Part shown: one piece after another, positions 1-7,751 of the stretch
How the letters are laid out: each line of letters opens with the position of its first letter
How positions within the stretch are numbered: position 1 is the first letter of the stretch
Assembly: GCA_963711725.1 (NCBI GenBank)
Contig: CAVQFO010000059.1
Location: 1-30,756, forward strand
Origin: CAVQFO01 sp963711725
GTDB taxonomy: Bacteria > Pseudomonadota > Gammaproteobacteria > Nitrococcales > Aquisalimonadaceae
Reading direction: 5' to 3'
Length of the DNA stretch: 30,756 nucleotides
Position numbers and translations under genes: made by a program
Notes under the pieces: generated by a model
What the model was told of the DNA's origin: nothing
Database searches by the model: none
Seen by the model: the letters and a program-made list of their open reading frames with translations, nothing else

Positions 1-558
1 TCGCCCCTGGAATCCCAAAAAGGCCTGAAGCGCAGCGTTCTGGTCACGCCGACCCTGGATTGGCTCGACCAGAAGTCCATGAAAGTGGGCGCGACGTTGA
101 CCAAACCCGACGGAACATCCGAAGCCGTCACCATGCCTCGCAACGAAGCCGGAAATTGGCAGATCGACCTGGAAGCGCTGGACCCGGCCAAAACCTATCA
201 GCTGCGCCTGGAAGTAGCGGGCAAGACGGATAGCGGCCGCTCGTTCCAGACCGTCCTGCCGACCGTCCCGCTGCCTGCCGTGGAAGCATCTGCCCCAGCC
301 GCGGAACACCCGGACAAAGCCAAACCCGATGCCGAAGCCACGCCGGCCAAGAAGGAAGACGCTGGGGTGAATTGGGTTGTCGTCATTATTCTGGTGGTGA
401 CCTTCAACGTGGCGCTATTCGCCGTTATCGGATTGTCCATCTACCTTGTCCGATTGCGCCGCGCCAATCGCCCCGGTTTCGGAGACGATGACGAGGAGGC
501 CGACGGGGAAGGCGACGAAAAGGCCGCGGACGACGGTAAGAAGACCAAAGCGCCCTAG
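1..558 (+). CDS. C-terminal part of a membrane-anchored exported protein (TIGR03503-like)
   Basis: The reading frame is open from base 1, so the 5' end lies outside the window; the ATG at 79 is internal. The visible 185 residues hold a beta-rich, Ig/carboxypeptidase-like stretch (TLTKPDGTSEAV, YQLRLEVAGKTDSGRSF), then a Pro/Ala/Lys-rich linker, one hydrophobic helix (VNWVVVIILVVTFNVALFAV) and a short basic then very acidic cytoplasmic tail. This resembles the C-terminus of the TIGR03503 family, whose full members start with a signal peptide and a von Willebrand A-like domain; that N-terminal half cannot be checked here. The next gene, a small membrane coiled-coil protein, follows 62 bases later on the same strand and is probably co-transcribed. 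The family name comes from general resemblance; the topology is directly visible. Confidence 0.6.
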   Translation, partial: SPLESQKGLKRSVLVTPTLDWLDQKSMKVGATLTKPDGTSEAVTMPRNEAGNWQIDLEALDPAKTYQLRLEVAGKTDSGRSFQTVLPTVPLPAVEASAPAAEHPDKAKPDAEATPAKKEDAGVNWVVVIILVVTFNVALFAVIGLSIYLVRLRRANRPGFGDDDEEADGEGDEKAADDGKKTKAP

Positions 559-620
559 CATCAACCGAACATGAGCCGATTGAACCACGCACTCTCTTAC
601 GCGACGTCGAGGAACACAGG

Positions 621-1307
621 ATGAATGAGGTTCATTGGGTCAGCGTAATCGCCATCAGCGAATTCGCGCTGCTCATGACTGCGATACTGATTTACCTGGT
701 AACGTACCTCGGGCGCCGCAGCCGCCGTGACAACGCCGCGGCCAACGAGTTGGTGGAGCGGGTCAAGAGCAATGAAGCGGACCGTGGAGCGCAGCTGAAC
801 GACCGCCTGAAGCGCGCCCTGGGTACGGAGAACGGCGAGGATCTGTCCGCGCTGGTTCAAGAACTGCTCAGCGCGGAACGCGGATTCTACGAGGATTTCC
901 TGAAGACCTACCTGAATCACGACAGTCAGGCGGTCTCACGCATGGATGTCCGCCTTCAGGATCTTACTGAGCGCTATCTTGAACTCAAGCGCCCCGCTCC
1001 GGATCAATCCCAGTCCGATGAAGGCCCGGCTGGCGACGACAGCGGCGCGGAATCCGCAAAATTTCGCGACATGGCCGACGACCTGATTCTGTACCGAGAC
1101 ACGCTCAACCGTGTCTTCTCGGAATACACCGCCATGTTCGGAGTCCACCTGGACAGCACCCAGGAATTGACCGCGCAGGAGATCCTGCAGCGCCTGGAAA
1201 CCGGCCAGCTCGCCGGCGAGGAACCCGTAGAACCACCTGCGGAAGGCGCGGGGTCCGGCGAAAACGACGAAGAAGTCACCGACGAGCAGCCGTCCTCGTC
1301 CTCATAG
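621..1307 (+). CDS. Membrane-anchored coiled-coil protein of unknown function
   Basis: This 228-residue protein has one N-terminal transmembrane helix (about residues 6-29, ISEFALLMTAILIYLVTYLG) followed by a basic stretch (RRSRR), so most of the protein should be cytoplasmic. Residues 40-130 are charged and helical (RLKRALGTENGEDLSALVQELL, LQDLTERYLELK), consistent with a coiled coil. The C-terminus is acidic and low in complexity (EPVEPPAEGAGS, ending in a serine run). The ATG at 621 has a GAGGA ribosome-binding site at 609-613. It follows the TIGR03503-like gene and is probably in its operon. I do not recognise a named family. A structural or scaffold role is possible but not shown. Confidence 0.72.
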   Translation: MNEVHWVSVIAISEFALLMTAILIYLVTYLGRRSRRDNAAANELVERVKSNEADRGAQLNDRLKRALGTENGEDLSALVQELLSAERGFYEDFLKTYLNHDSQAVSRMDVRLQDLTERYLELKRPAPDQSQSDEGPAGDDSGAESAKFRDMADDLILYRDTLNRVFSEYTAMFGVHLDSTQELTAQEILQRLETGQLAGEEPVEPPAEGAGSGENDEEVTDEQPSSSS

Positions 1308-1334
1308 AGGGCTCTGCACCCTCTCCCCCTTCTT

Positions 1335-1763
1335 TCAACGTACGGCTTCAAAGGACACGGCAATCTCGTAGCTTTCGCTCCCGCCCGCAACCGCCGCGCA
1401 CCGGATAACCCGGCCCTGCGCCTCCAGCGGCGGGATGCGTTCGTGCTCGGGCATCACCTTCAGTTCCAACAACTCACCCTCCGGGATCGGCTCCGCGCCG
1501 AGGAAAAGCACACCCGTGGCACTGAGATTGATAGTCTCGCCGCGTTTGAACTGCTCCTCACCGTTCGCCGGGCGAAAGGCCACTTCGGTGGAGACCCGCA
1601 TCCGGATGAAGTCCCGGCGCTCCCGGTATTCCTCTTCACTCCTGGGCATGCCTACCTCTTCTTCTGTCGCGCGCTCTTTCCAACCTTTCAAGATGTATCG
1701 CAAGCTCTCATACGCCCCCCCTTTTCGGGCGGCGCCGAGAATTCTTGAAAGATTATTAATCAT
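1335..1763 (-). CDS. PilZ domain protein
   Basis: This 142-residue protein has a helical, charged N-terminus (residues 1-45) and a PilZ domain from about residue 47 to the end. Both cyclic-di-GMP binding elements of the family are present: the RxxxR pair (R50 and R54 in RRDFIRMR) and the downstream D/NxSxxG motif (N79-G84, NLSATG). It is therefore expected to bind c-di-GMP, and two putative diguanylate cyclases are in the same window. It is convergent with the upstream membrane-protein pair and on the same strand as the small membrane peptide at 1825-1992. The output of the domain (motility, adhesion or other) cannot be deduced. Confidence 0.85.
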   Translation of the reverse strand: MINNLSRILGAARKGGAYESLRYILKGWKERATEEEVGMPRSEEEYRERRDFIRMRVSTEVAFRPANGEEQFKRGETINLSATGVLFLGAEPIPEGELLELKVMPEHERIPPLEAQGRVIRCAAVAGGSESYEIAVSFEAVR

Positions 1764-1824
1764 AGCCTATCCGACGGCGGCGCAGCCTCGCCAGAGCTCC
1801 GCCCTTGAAACGGTCGTCGTTCGG

Positions 1825-1992
1825 CTAAATCAACCGCCCTTCGCCATCCAGCCGGCCATCCTGCAAGGGCCCGTAGGACCAGGCGCCGTCAGGGAGCACC
1901 GCATCCGGCTTCCTGCTCTGCGCCGCGTGCGCCACTAGAGCGGCGACGATTCCGACGGAAATGATGATTGACTGAATGAGGATTAGACCCAT
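1825..1992 (-). CDS. Small membrane peptide with a MORN-like C-terminus
   Basis: This 55-residue peptide starts MGLILIQS, with a single hydrophobic helix (about residues 2-21) and a tail, DGAWSYGPLQDGRLDGEGRL, that fits one MORN repeat (YxGxxxxGxxxGxG spacing). The ATG at 1992 has a strong GAGGGAG ribosome-binding site about five bases upstream, which favours it over the in-frame start at 2007 that would bypass this site. It lies 61 bases upstream of the PilZ gene on the same strand and may be co-transcribed with it. Function is unknown. Its small size keeps confidence moderate. Confidence 0.45.
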   Translation of the reverse strand: MGLILIQSIIISVGIVAALVAHAAQSRKPDAVLPDGAWSYGPLQDGRLDGEGRLI

Positions 1993-2084
1993 CGCACTCC
2001 CTCGCAAGGTGTTCTTTTTTTCCCGGATGCCGAGGCGCGGGCGCCACGGCTCCGGGTTAGCTTACCGCACGAGAGAGTGCTCGA

Positions 2085-2100
2085 GGGAGCGATCGCTCCC
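2085..2100. terminator. Perfect 16-bp palindrome after the Yip1-like gene
   Basis: The sequence GGGAGCGATCGCTCCC is its own reverse complement and begins a few bases past the stop codon of the minus-strand gene at 2105. RNA from either strand could form a six-pair stem with a GATC loop. No T-run follows on the minus strand, so it is at best a weak or Rho-assisted terminator. A second imperfect stem between 2029 and 2064 lies next to a run of seven T on the plus strand, but the run is on the wrong side for termination in either direction. Confidence 0.3.
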
Positions 2101-2104
2101 CGGC

Positions 2105-2647
2105 TCAGTGGGCCATGGGTGCCGGCGGCGGGCCCACGATCTGGAAGATCAGGAACTGCACCGCGATCAGTATCAACCAGCCGATAAAGCAGACCCCGAC
2201 GGCCCGCCACGTGCTGCGATAGTCCAGTGCCTGGCGAACAGCGACCACCATTGCCGCCAGCATCCAGACATTACCGGCGAGCATGAACAGCCCGCCAATC
2301 CCCGGAATGATGCCGCCGATGCGCAGCATCCCGGGTGCCGACGAAAATCCGATGGTGCGCAGCAACTCGCCCATGTCGGCGCTTGTTTGCGCCTCGGGCA
2401 ACAGCTTGGTCCCGATGGCCCAGGTGAGAAACGCCCAGATCACCCAGGCGATCAAGGCGCCGATGGTGCCCGCGATCAATCCCTTCCAGAAACCCGCATA
2501 GGCCATCACACCAATGCCGGCCGCCACGCTGGACAAGACAACGACGGCCGCCGCCTGGCCCATGGCGCTGGTATCGGCCTCAACTTCTTCGTAAACCGCT
2601 GCATCCAGCTTGGCGGCTCTGATCATGCGATTGATAAACGTATTCAT
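2105..2647 (-). CDS. Yip1-like integral membrane protein
   Basis: This 180-residue protein begins MNTFINRMIRAAKLDAAVYEEVEADTSA, followed by about five hydrophobic helices (AAVVVLSSVAAGIGV, GLIAGTIGALIAWVIWAFLTW, MLRIGGIIPGIGGLFMLAGNV and others). A short polar, acidic N-terminus before a helical bundle, with the central ADMGELLRTIGFSSAPGML segment, is typical of bacterial Yip1-domain proteins. The start at 2647 is chosen because AAAGGA lies about ten bases upstream; the longer open frame to 2848 adds a Cys/Gly-rich stretch with no membrane-protein character. The bacterial role of this family is poorly defined. It is divergent from the csbD-like gene across about 258 bases in which I see no clear promoter. 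Confidence 0.75.
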   Translation of the reverse strand: MNTFINRMIRAAKLDAAVYEEVEADTSAMGQAAAVVVLSSVAAGIGVMAYAGFWKGLIAGTIGALIAWVIWAFLTWAIGTKLLPEAQTSADMGELLRTIGFSSAPGMLRIGGIIPGIGGLFMLAGNVWMLAAMVVAVRQALDYRSTWRAVGVCFIGWLILIAVQFLIFQIVGPPPAPMAH

Positions 2648-2905
2648 ATGCCCGGCGTCCTTTCTGGTTGCTCGCGTCACTACCTGAACTTTGTTCTCCC
2701 CGCCCCATAAACAACCGCAATCCAATCCCGTCAGCAGTATCCAGGAAACCGTGCCATGCCTCGGGACTCCCCGCAGGACGGGCACAGGTTGGCCCCCACT
2801 GACGCAGGCGGACATGCCCCCAGATCCATGGGCGGTGGTTGGTCGCATTCAGGGGTGGCCTGCCACCGTACGATCACGAAACATACCTGCACGGGGGATT
2901 ACACC

Positions 2906-3106
2906 ATGGACCAAGACACGTTCGAAGGCCGATGGAAGCAGATGAAGGGACGAGCCCGGGAGGAATTCGGCAAGCTCACGGAAGACGATCTAGAGGACGT
3001 CAAGGGCCAACGAGACCGCCTGATCGGGAAGCTCCAGGAGCGCTACGGAGACACCAAGGAAAAGGCGGCGGAAAAGCTCAAGGAGTTCGAACGCAAGTTC
3101 AGCTGA
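2906..3106 (+). CDS. CsbD family stress-response protein
   Basis: This 66-residue, highly charged protein has the CsbD-like layout: FEGRWKQMKGRAREEFGKLT near the start, then DDLEDVKGQRDRLIGKLQERYG and a lysine/glutamate-rich C-terminus. The family is small, hydrophilic and usually induced by general stress; its biochemical role is unknown. The ATG at 2906 is preceded by GGGGG at 2893-2897. The frame stays open upstream to 2756, but the extra residues are proline- and histidine-rich and unlike CsbD, so they are excluded. A strong inverted repeat follows the gene at 3118-3144. Confidence 0.85.
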   Translation: MDQDTFEGRWKQMKGRAREEFGKLTEDDLEDVKGQRDRLIGKLQERYGDTKEKAAEKLKEFERKFS

Positions 3107-3117
3107 TTGCCTGATCG

Positions 3118-3144
3118 TTGGGCACGGGAATGGCCCGTGCCCAA
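3118..3144. terminator. Bidirectional hairpin between csbD-like and OYE genes
   Basis: There is a perfect 11-bp inverted repeat (TTGGGCACGGG / CCCGTGCCCAA) with a five-base loop, 12 bases after the csbD-like stop and 15 bases past the stop of the convergent reductase gene. It probably ends transcription from both sides. No long T-run follows, so its efficiency is uncertain. Confidence 0.6.
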
Positions 3145-3159
3145 CCGCGCAACCGGAAC

Positions 3160-4272
3160 CTAGGCGAGTTTCGCCAGACTGGCCTTTGCGAAGGGTTGAA
3201 TCTCGTCCAGGCGGCCGTGTTTAACCTTGAGCAGCCATTCCGGATCCTGCAACAACGCGCGACCCACGGCCACCAGGTCGAACTCCTTGTTGCTCATGCG
3301 TTCCACCAGCCCCTCGATCCCGGCGTGTTCCACCGCCTCCTTCCGGCTCATGAAGGTGCCGCTGATGAAATCCTCGGTCAGCCCGACGCTGCCGACGGAA
3401 ATGGTGGGAACCCCGGTGAGCTTCTGAGTCCACCCGGCGAGATTCAACGGCGAGCCGTCAAACTCCGGTTCCCAGAATCGACGCGTGGACGCATGGAAGA
3501 TATCCACGCCCGCCTCCACCAGCGGCAGCAGGAACTGCTCAAGCTCCTTCGGCGTTGCTGCCAGCTTGGCCTCGTAGTCCTGCATCTTCCACTGGGAAAA
3601 GCGAAGTATGACCGCGAAGTCCGGGCCGACGGCTTCCCGCACGGCCCGAAGGATCTCAATGGCGAAGCGCTGGCGGTTGGCCATTGAACCACCGTAGGCG
3701 TCTTCCCGTTGGTTCGTGCCTTCCCAGAAGAATTGGTCGATCAGATATCCGTGGGCGCCGTGGACCTCCACGCCGTCGAAACCCAGCTCCTTGGCATCGC
3801 GCGCGGCCCGTGCGAAGGCGGCGACCACATCGTCGATGTCCGCCTGGGTCATGGCCTTGCCGTTGGGCTTTCCCGGCGCGTACAGGCCGGACGGGCTGTA
3901 ACCGGGGACGGCGGGGTCAGGCTCCATGCCCTCCTTGCGAACCGCGCCCACATGCCAGATCTGGGGGACGATGGAACCGCCCGCGGCGTGAACCTCGTCC
4001 ACAACCCGCTTCCACCCGGCCAACGCGGCTTCACCGTGGAACGCCGGCACGTTCTCGTAGCCGTTGGACGCGGAATGGTCAATTGTGGTGCCCTCTGTGA
4101 TCAGCAGGCCGATTCCGCCCTCGGCGCGGCGGCGATAGTACCTGGCCACATCCTCGGACGGCACCCGTCCCGGTGAAAACCTCCGGGTCATCGGCGCCAT
4201 GGCCACACGATTTCGCAGATGCAGGGACTTGCGTTCGAACGCTGCGGTGAGCGGAGCTAGGTCGACGTTCAT
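3160..4272 (-). CDS. Old Yellow Enzyme family NADH:flavin oxidoreductase
   Basis: This 370-residue protein is a full-length FMN-dependent TIM-barrel ene-reductase. Visible family marks are the N-terminal LRNRVAMAPMTR segment, the substrate/FMN motif HGAHGYLIDQFFW (H171, H174 and Y176, the HxxH form), the following TNQREDAYGGS loop, and the phosphate-binding end (TISVGSVGL, FDLVAVGRALLQDPEW). Such enzymes reduce activated C=C bonds of enones, nitro compounds or electrophilic quinone-like compounds in the cytoplasm. The start at 4272 (MNVDLAPL) is preferred: the longer frame to 4317 would begin inside the probable -10 box at 4313-4318. The gene is divergent from an HxlR regulator, a pairing typical of electrophile-induced reductases. 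The natural substrate is unknown. Confidence 0.92.
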   Translation of the reverse strand: MNVDLAPLTAAFERKSLHLRNRVAMAPMTRRFSPGRVPSEDVARYYRRRAEGGIGLLITEGTTIDHSASNGYENVPAFHGEAALAGWKRVVDEVHAAGGSIVPQIWHVGAVRKEGMEPDPAVPGYSPSGLYAPGKPNGKAMTQADIDDVVAAFARAARDAKELGFDGVEVHGAHGYLIDQFFWEGTNQREDAYGGSMANRQRFAIEILRAVREAVGPDFAVILRFSQWKMQDYEAKLAATPKELEQFLLPLVEAGVDIFHASTRRFWEPEFDGSPLNLAGWTQKLTGVPTISVGSVGLTEDFISGTFMSRKEAVEHAGIEGLVERMSNKEFDLVAVGRALLQDPEWLLKVKHGRLDEIQPFAKASLAKLA

Positions 4273-4312
4273 TGCGGACTCCCAGGCGATGGCTATTTGG
4301 TTTCGTTCCGCA

Positions 4313-4341
4313 ACCATATTTAATTAGGTTTTATCATGCAA
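4313..4341 (-). promoter_or_regulatory. Predicted sigma-70 promoter of the OYE gene
   Basis: On the minus strand there is TTGCAT (4341-4336), a 17-base spacer and TATGGT (4318-4313), in an AT-rich patch that contrasts with the GC-rich surroundings. Transcription would begin near 4306, leaving a leader of about 34 bases before the ATG at 4272. Confidence 0.45.
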
Positions 4342-4343
4342 CT

Positions 4344-4356
4344 GTCTTTTGTAGAC
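4344..4356. promoter_or_regulatory. Inverted repeat, candidate HxlR operator
   Basis: GTCT-TTTGT-AGAC lies three bases outside the predicted -35 box of the reductase and seven bases before the HxlR start codon. The TTTGTAG centre resembles the known YodB (HxlR family) operator TACT-ATTTGTAGTA. Binding by the adjacent regulator is inferred from position and resemblance. Confidence 0.4.
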
Positions 4357-4363
4357 TAGCAGC

Positions 4364-4801
4364 ATGGTCAAGAAACGTTTCAATGACGACGGATGTTCGG
4401 TCGCCCGGGCCCTCAACGAGGTTGGGGACTGGTGGTCGCTGAGGATTGTGTTGCAAGCCATGTACGGTACACGGCGGTTCGTGGACTTCCAGCAAGAGCT
4501 GGGAATCGCGCGGAATATCCTCTGCGACCGATTGGCCCTGCTGGTTGAGAACAAGGTGCTCGGCAAGGTCGATGTAGGCGAGCACGGCTGCCGCTACGAA
4601 TATCGGCTCACCGACAAGGGGCGGGATCTGCTGGCGGTGCTGGTCGCGCTACGCCAATGGGCGGACAAGTGGAGCCCGTCGCCGGAGCAACCATCACCGG
4701 CCCTGCTGGACCGTGCCAGCGGCCGGCCCATCGCCGCGATCCAGGTTCTGGATGCCGACGGCAACCCGCTGACCGTGCGGGATGTGAAGATGGGCAACTA
4801 A
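4364..4801 (+). CDS. HxlR family winged-helix transcriptional regulator
   Basis: This 145-residue protein has the HxlR winged-helix domain at about residues 10-105: the cysteine-containing opening (DGCSVARALNEVGDWWSLRIV), the FQQELGIARNILCDRLALLVE recognition region and the wing (YEYRLTDKGRDLL). Cys11 lies where redox-sensing members such as YodB and HypR carry their reactive cysteine, which suggests thiol-based sensing of quinones or oxidants. Two more cysteines are visible (in NILCDRL and EHGCRY). A C-terminal extension (DRASGRPIAAIQVLDADG) occurs in some HxlR proteins. The divergent reductase is the likely target, with the operator-like repeat at 4344-4356. Confidence 0.9.
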   Translation: MVKKRFNDDGCSVARALNEVGDWWSLRIVLQAMYGTRRFVDFQQELGIARNILCDRLALLVENKVLGKVDVGEHGCRYEYRLTDKGRDLLAVLVALRQWADKWSPSPEQPSPALLDRASGRPIAAIQVLDADGNPLTVRDVKMGN

Positions 4802-4838
4802 GCCGGGGACCATCTCCCGCAGTAAGCGGCATTTGCCC

Positions 4839-6623
4839 TCACGACGGGCATCGGGGGCCGTCGTCGCCCGACACCACAAGGTGCCCGCCTCCACCCTGCT
4901 TGGCTTTGTACATCGCCATGTCCGCCTCGCCGAGAAGCGCGTCCGCGTCCGTGGCGCCGGGCTGGCTGAACGCCAAACCGAAACTTGCGAGCATCTGGAT
5001 CTCCCGGCCGTCAAGCTGCAATGGGGGCTCCATGGCCCGCTCCAACCGGCTCACGATAGTCTTTGCCACATCCTCGCTGCCCACGTCGTCGATCAACAGA
5101 ACGAATTCATCGCCACCGAATCGCGCCAGCGTGTCGGTGGTGCGCACACAAGCGTTCAAGCGTCTGGCGACCTCTCGCAACACCTGATCGCCCACGGCGT
5201 GACCCAGGGTATCGTTGATTTCCTTGAAGCGATCCAGGTCGACGAAACAAAGCGCGATTCGCCCTCCGGCGCGTTGCAATCGCTCGAGCGCCTGGGACAA
5301 CCGGTCCAGTAGCAAGGCCCGGTTCGCCAAGCCCGTTACGTTGTCGTAGAACGCCAACTGCGCCAGCTCCGCCTCCAGCCGTTTGCGCTCCGTGATCACC
5401 CGGCCCGAGGCTACCACCCGCTGCAATCGGTTTTCCTCGTCGCGTACCGCCGTGGCCGTCGACTCCACCCAGAGATGGTGCCCACCGGAGCATCGCAGGC
5501 GAAACTCCACGCGGCCCCCGTTCTCCCCGGAAGCCTCCGCATGGCTCTCGAACCACGCAACGACCGGCTTCCTGTCCTCAGGGGCGATGAGCTCGATTAT
5601 GCGCTGGCCCAGCAGGCGATCGGGGTCATGCCCGGTGCTCGGGGCAAAGGACGGCGAGGCATATTCCACCGCGCCCTGGGGATCGAGCACCAGGACCAGA
5701 TCCTCCATGGCCGTGGTAATCATGCGGAACCGAGCGGCCTCGGCGCGCACCGCGTCGAAGAGTTTGGCCTGGTGAATGGCGCTGGCCAGTTGCCGGCTGA
5801 TCTGCTTCATCAAATCAATTTCCGATTCCGGAAACTTCACCTTCTTCCGAAACGCATCCACCACGAGCAGCCCGACAAATTCACCGCGGGTCACCAGCGG
5901 GTAGATCACCACGCTTCTCAGGCCGAACAGATCGATACTGTTCCGGCGCAACAAGTCACTGGTGGTCGCGTCCTCGATGATCACCGGCTCCTGGCTCTTG
6001 AGCACACGGCCATAGGCGGGGCTGTTTTCGGCGGTGGCGGGTGGCTCGTTCGCGAACGCCTTCCACAGGCCCGGATCGCGGACTCCCCGGCTCATCATGG
6101 GGCGAAAGGTTTCGTCTTCGGGATCGTACAGATAGATGCTTGCCCGATCAGCCACGGATTGCTCGACCACGGCATCACAGCAATGTTTCAGGACGTCGTG
6201 CAGATCCAGCGTTCCCGAGACGAGTTCGCTGACGGATCGCAGGGTCTCGCTGGTGCGGCGAAGCGCGTCCTCCTCGGTAATATCCCGCACGATGCCGCAG
6301 AAACCGATGGCTTCCCGCTGCTCGTCGCGCAGGAGTTGCACCGAGAAGTGCGCTTTGCGCGGTGTGCCGTCCGGGCGCAGCACCATATGGAAATACCGCC
6401 CCCGGGATTCCCCCGTGCGGTAGACCTCGTTGTAGATCTCCAAGACCTCATCCCAGTACGCCGGATCGGTAAACGCACGAAAGTTGAGGCCTGCCAGGTC
6501 TTCCGGAGTCCGGCCCAATATATCCGCCAGGGCATGATTGAAGTAGATCAAGGTGCCTTTGAGGTCCACCTCGTAGTAGCCGTCTTCCAAGGTACGGAGG
6601 ACGGAGTGCCTGATCTGCTCCAT
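4839..6623 (-). CDS. PAS-GAF-PAS-GGDEF diguanylate cyclase
   Basis: This is a soluble protein of about 594 residues. The domains in order are PAS (about 8-118, ending in the GIVRDITEED segment), GAF (about 135-290, RASIYLYDPEDETF to GLLVVDAFRKK), a second PAS (about 300-415) and GGDEF (about 425-585). The active-site GGDEF motif is intact (503-507) and the inhibitory RxxD site (RTTD, 494-497) lies five residues before it, so the protein should make c-di-GMP and be subject to product inhibition. There is no EAL domain and no transmembrane helix, so the signal is cytoplasmic or membrane-permeant; the ligands are unknown. The frame also allows a TTG start at 6629; the ATG two codons later is preferred, and neither has a strong ribosome-binding site. 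Confidence 0.93.
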   Translation of the reverse strand: MEQIRHSVLRTLEDGYYEVDLKGTLIYFNHALADILGRTPEDLAGLNFRAFTDPAYWDEVLEIYNEVYRTGESRGRYFHMVLRPDGTPRKAHFSVQLLRDEQREAIGFCGIVRDITEEDALRRTSETLRSVSELVSGTLDLHDVLKHCCDAVVEQSVADRASIYLYDPEDETFRPMMSRGVRDPGLWKAFANEPPATAENSPAYGRVLKSQEPVIIEDATTSDLLRRNSIDLFGLRSVVIYPLVTRGEFVGLLVVDAFRKKVKFPESEIDLMKQISRQLASAIHQAKLFDAVRAEAARFRMITTAMEDLVLVLDPQGAVEYASPSFAPSTGHDPDRLLGQRIIELIAPEDRKPVVAWFESHAEASGENGGRVEFRLRCSGGHHLWVESTATAVRDEENRLQRVVASGRVITERKRLEAELAQLAFYDNVTGLANRALLLDRLSQALERLQRAGGRIALCFVDLDRFKEINDTLGHAVGDQVLREVARRLNACVRTTDTLARFGGDEFVLLIDDVGSEDVAKTIVSRLERAMEPPLQLDGREIQMLASFGLAFSQPGATDADALLGEADMAMYKAKQGGGGHLVVSGDDGPRCPS

Positions 6624-6968
6624 ACTCAAGCGCTCGCTATTTTGGAGTTAACGCCACACAGCCCCCGGTCAGGTTCGTGGTATCTGCATATCGTGAACGG
6701 AATACGGCCGGATGACCGAGCCGGAACCAGGTGCGCCCGTGCTTAGAAGCGGATCCGGGAACTGGTATTGAAAACATTGTTCTTGTTATTCGTGCTCATA
6801 TCGCCCCGCCCCAGGGCGGCTCCCGTTTTCCCGGACGACCGCCGCGATTCGGCCACCGGAGCGGCGCCTTTCCTTCAAACATACTCCCCCAGGGATGCCC
6901 CTGGAAATGCCCGATTCACGATTTCCCGAAAGCGACGGACCGCGCCGGCGCCCGGCCGCCGCCACTGT
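6624..6968. other. Intergenic region without a recognised gene
   Basis: These 345 bases separate the GGDEF gene from the end of the acyl-CoA operon, both on the minus strand. An AT-rich patch at about 6766-6797 may carry the promoter of the GGDEF gene, but I could not assign -35 and -10 boxes. A plus-strand frame starting at 6768 looks like a signal peptide for about 20 residues and then runs antisense into the hydratase gene, so it is not called. No hairpin with a T-run was found. Confidence 0.4.
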
Positions 6969-7751
6969 TTACCGATTCTTCCACTCGGGCGCGCGTTTCT
7001 CCAGGAACGCATTGACACCTTCGCGCTGATCTTCCGTATCGAACAGCGCCACGAAACGTTCCCGCTCCAGAGGCAGAGTATCGGCCATTGTCCGATCCCT
7101 CGCGCCGTGGATGAGCTGCTTGCAGTAGGCCACGCTGATCGGCGACTGGTTGCCCACTTGCTCCGCCAGGGCCATGGCGCGGGCCAGTGACTCGCCCTGG
7201 CCTACAGTCTCTTCCACCAGGCCGATTCGCAAAGCGGTGGCGGCATCCACCTGCTCCCCGCAGAGAATGATCCGCTTCGCCCAGCCTTCTCCCACCAGCC
7301 ATGGCAGCCGCTGGGTGCCGCCGGCGGCGGGCAGCAGACCCACCTTGGCCTCGGGCAGCCCCATCTTCGCCTGCTCCTCCGCGATGCGGATATCGCACGC
7401 CAGCGCCACCTCCAGGCCTCCGCCCATGGCATAGCCATTCATGGCCGCGATAGCCACGCCACGGAAATTGGACAGGGCTTCAAAGGCCTCGCCGAAGCGC
7501 CGGCCCATTTCGGCCGCCACCGCGCTGTCGCCGTCGGCGAAAAGCTTGAGATCGGCGCCCGCGGAGAAAAACTTCTCGCCCTCGCCAGTGAGGACCAGGC
7601 TGTAAATATTGCGGTCGGCATTGAGATCGGCCACCAGCCGCGTCAGCGCCATCAGGCCCTCACGAGTCCAGGTGTTGGCCGGTGGATTGCTCATGGTGAC
7701 CACGGCGACGTGGCCCTGCTTTTCCAGCTTGAGATTGGTGTAGTCGCTCAT
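6969..7751 (-). CDS. Enoyl-CoA hydratase/isomerase (crotonase fold)
   Basis: This 260-residue protein is a standard-length crotonase. It has the oxyanion-hole segments FFSAGADLK and NGYAMGGGLE, and both glutamates used by hydratases (E114 in GGGLEVALACD and E134 in GLPEAKVGLLPAAGGTQRL). The pair of glutamates supports hydration of an enoyl-CoA. Its start overlaps the stop of the acyl-CoA dehydrogenase by four bases (ATGA), so the two are translationally coupled. With an isobutyryl-CoA-dehydrogenase-like partner, a methacrylyl-CoA hydration step in valine breakdown is plausible; a more general short-chain hydratase remains possible. Confidence 0.9.
   Translation of the reverse strand: MSDYTNLKLEKQGHVAVVTMSNPPANTWTREGLMALTRLVADLNADRNIYSLVLTGEGEKFFSAGADLKLFADGDSAVAAEMGRRFGEAFEALSNFRGVAIAAMNGYAMGGGLEVALACDIRIAEEQAKMGLPEAKVGLLPAAGGTQRLPWLVGEGWAKRIILCGEQVDAATALRIGLVEETVGQGESLARAMALAEQVGNQSPISVAYCKQLIHGARDRTMADTLPLERERFVALFDTEDQREGVNAFLEKRAPEWKNR

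Noticed and set aside
2029..2064. Hairpin with T-run as an intrinsic terminator
   Set aside because: The T-run is on the 5' side of the stem for plus-strand RNA, and the minus strand has an A-run after the stem, so neither direction fits.
2089..2096. GCGATCGC as a cyanobacterial HIP1 element
   Set aside because: A single copy inside a larger palindrome in a proteobacterial gene context; no repeated occurrence was noticed.
2756..2905. Extension of the CsbD-like protein
   Set aside because: The composition is unlike CsbD, and the ATG at 2906 has its own ribosome-binding site.
5475..6746. 423-residue plus-strand frame
   Set aside because: It is antisense to the PAS-GAF-PAS-GGDEF gene, whose domains are unmistakable.
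6768..7190. Plus-strand frame with signal-peptide-like start
   Set aside because: It becomes Arg/Pro-rich and overlaps the conserved hydratase gene on the other strand; it starts with TTG.
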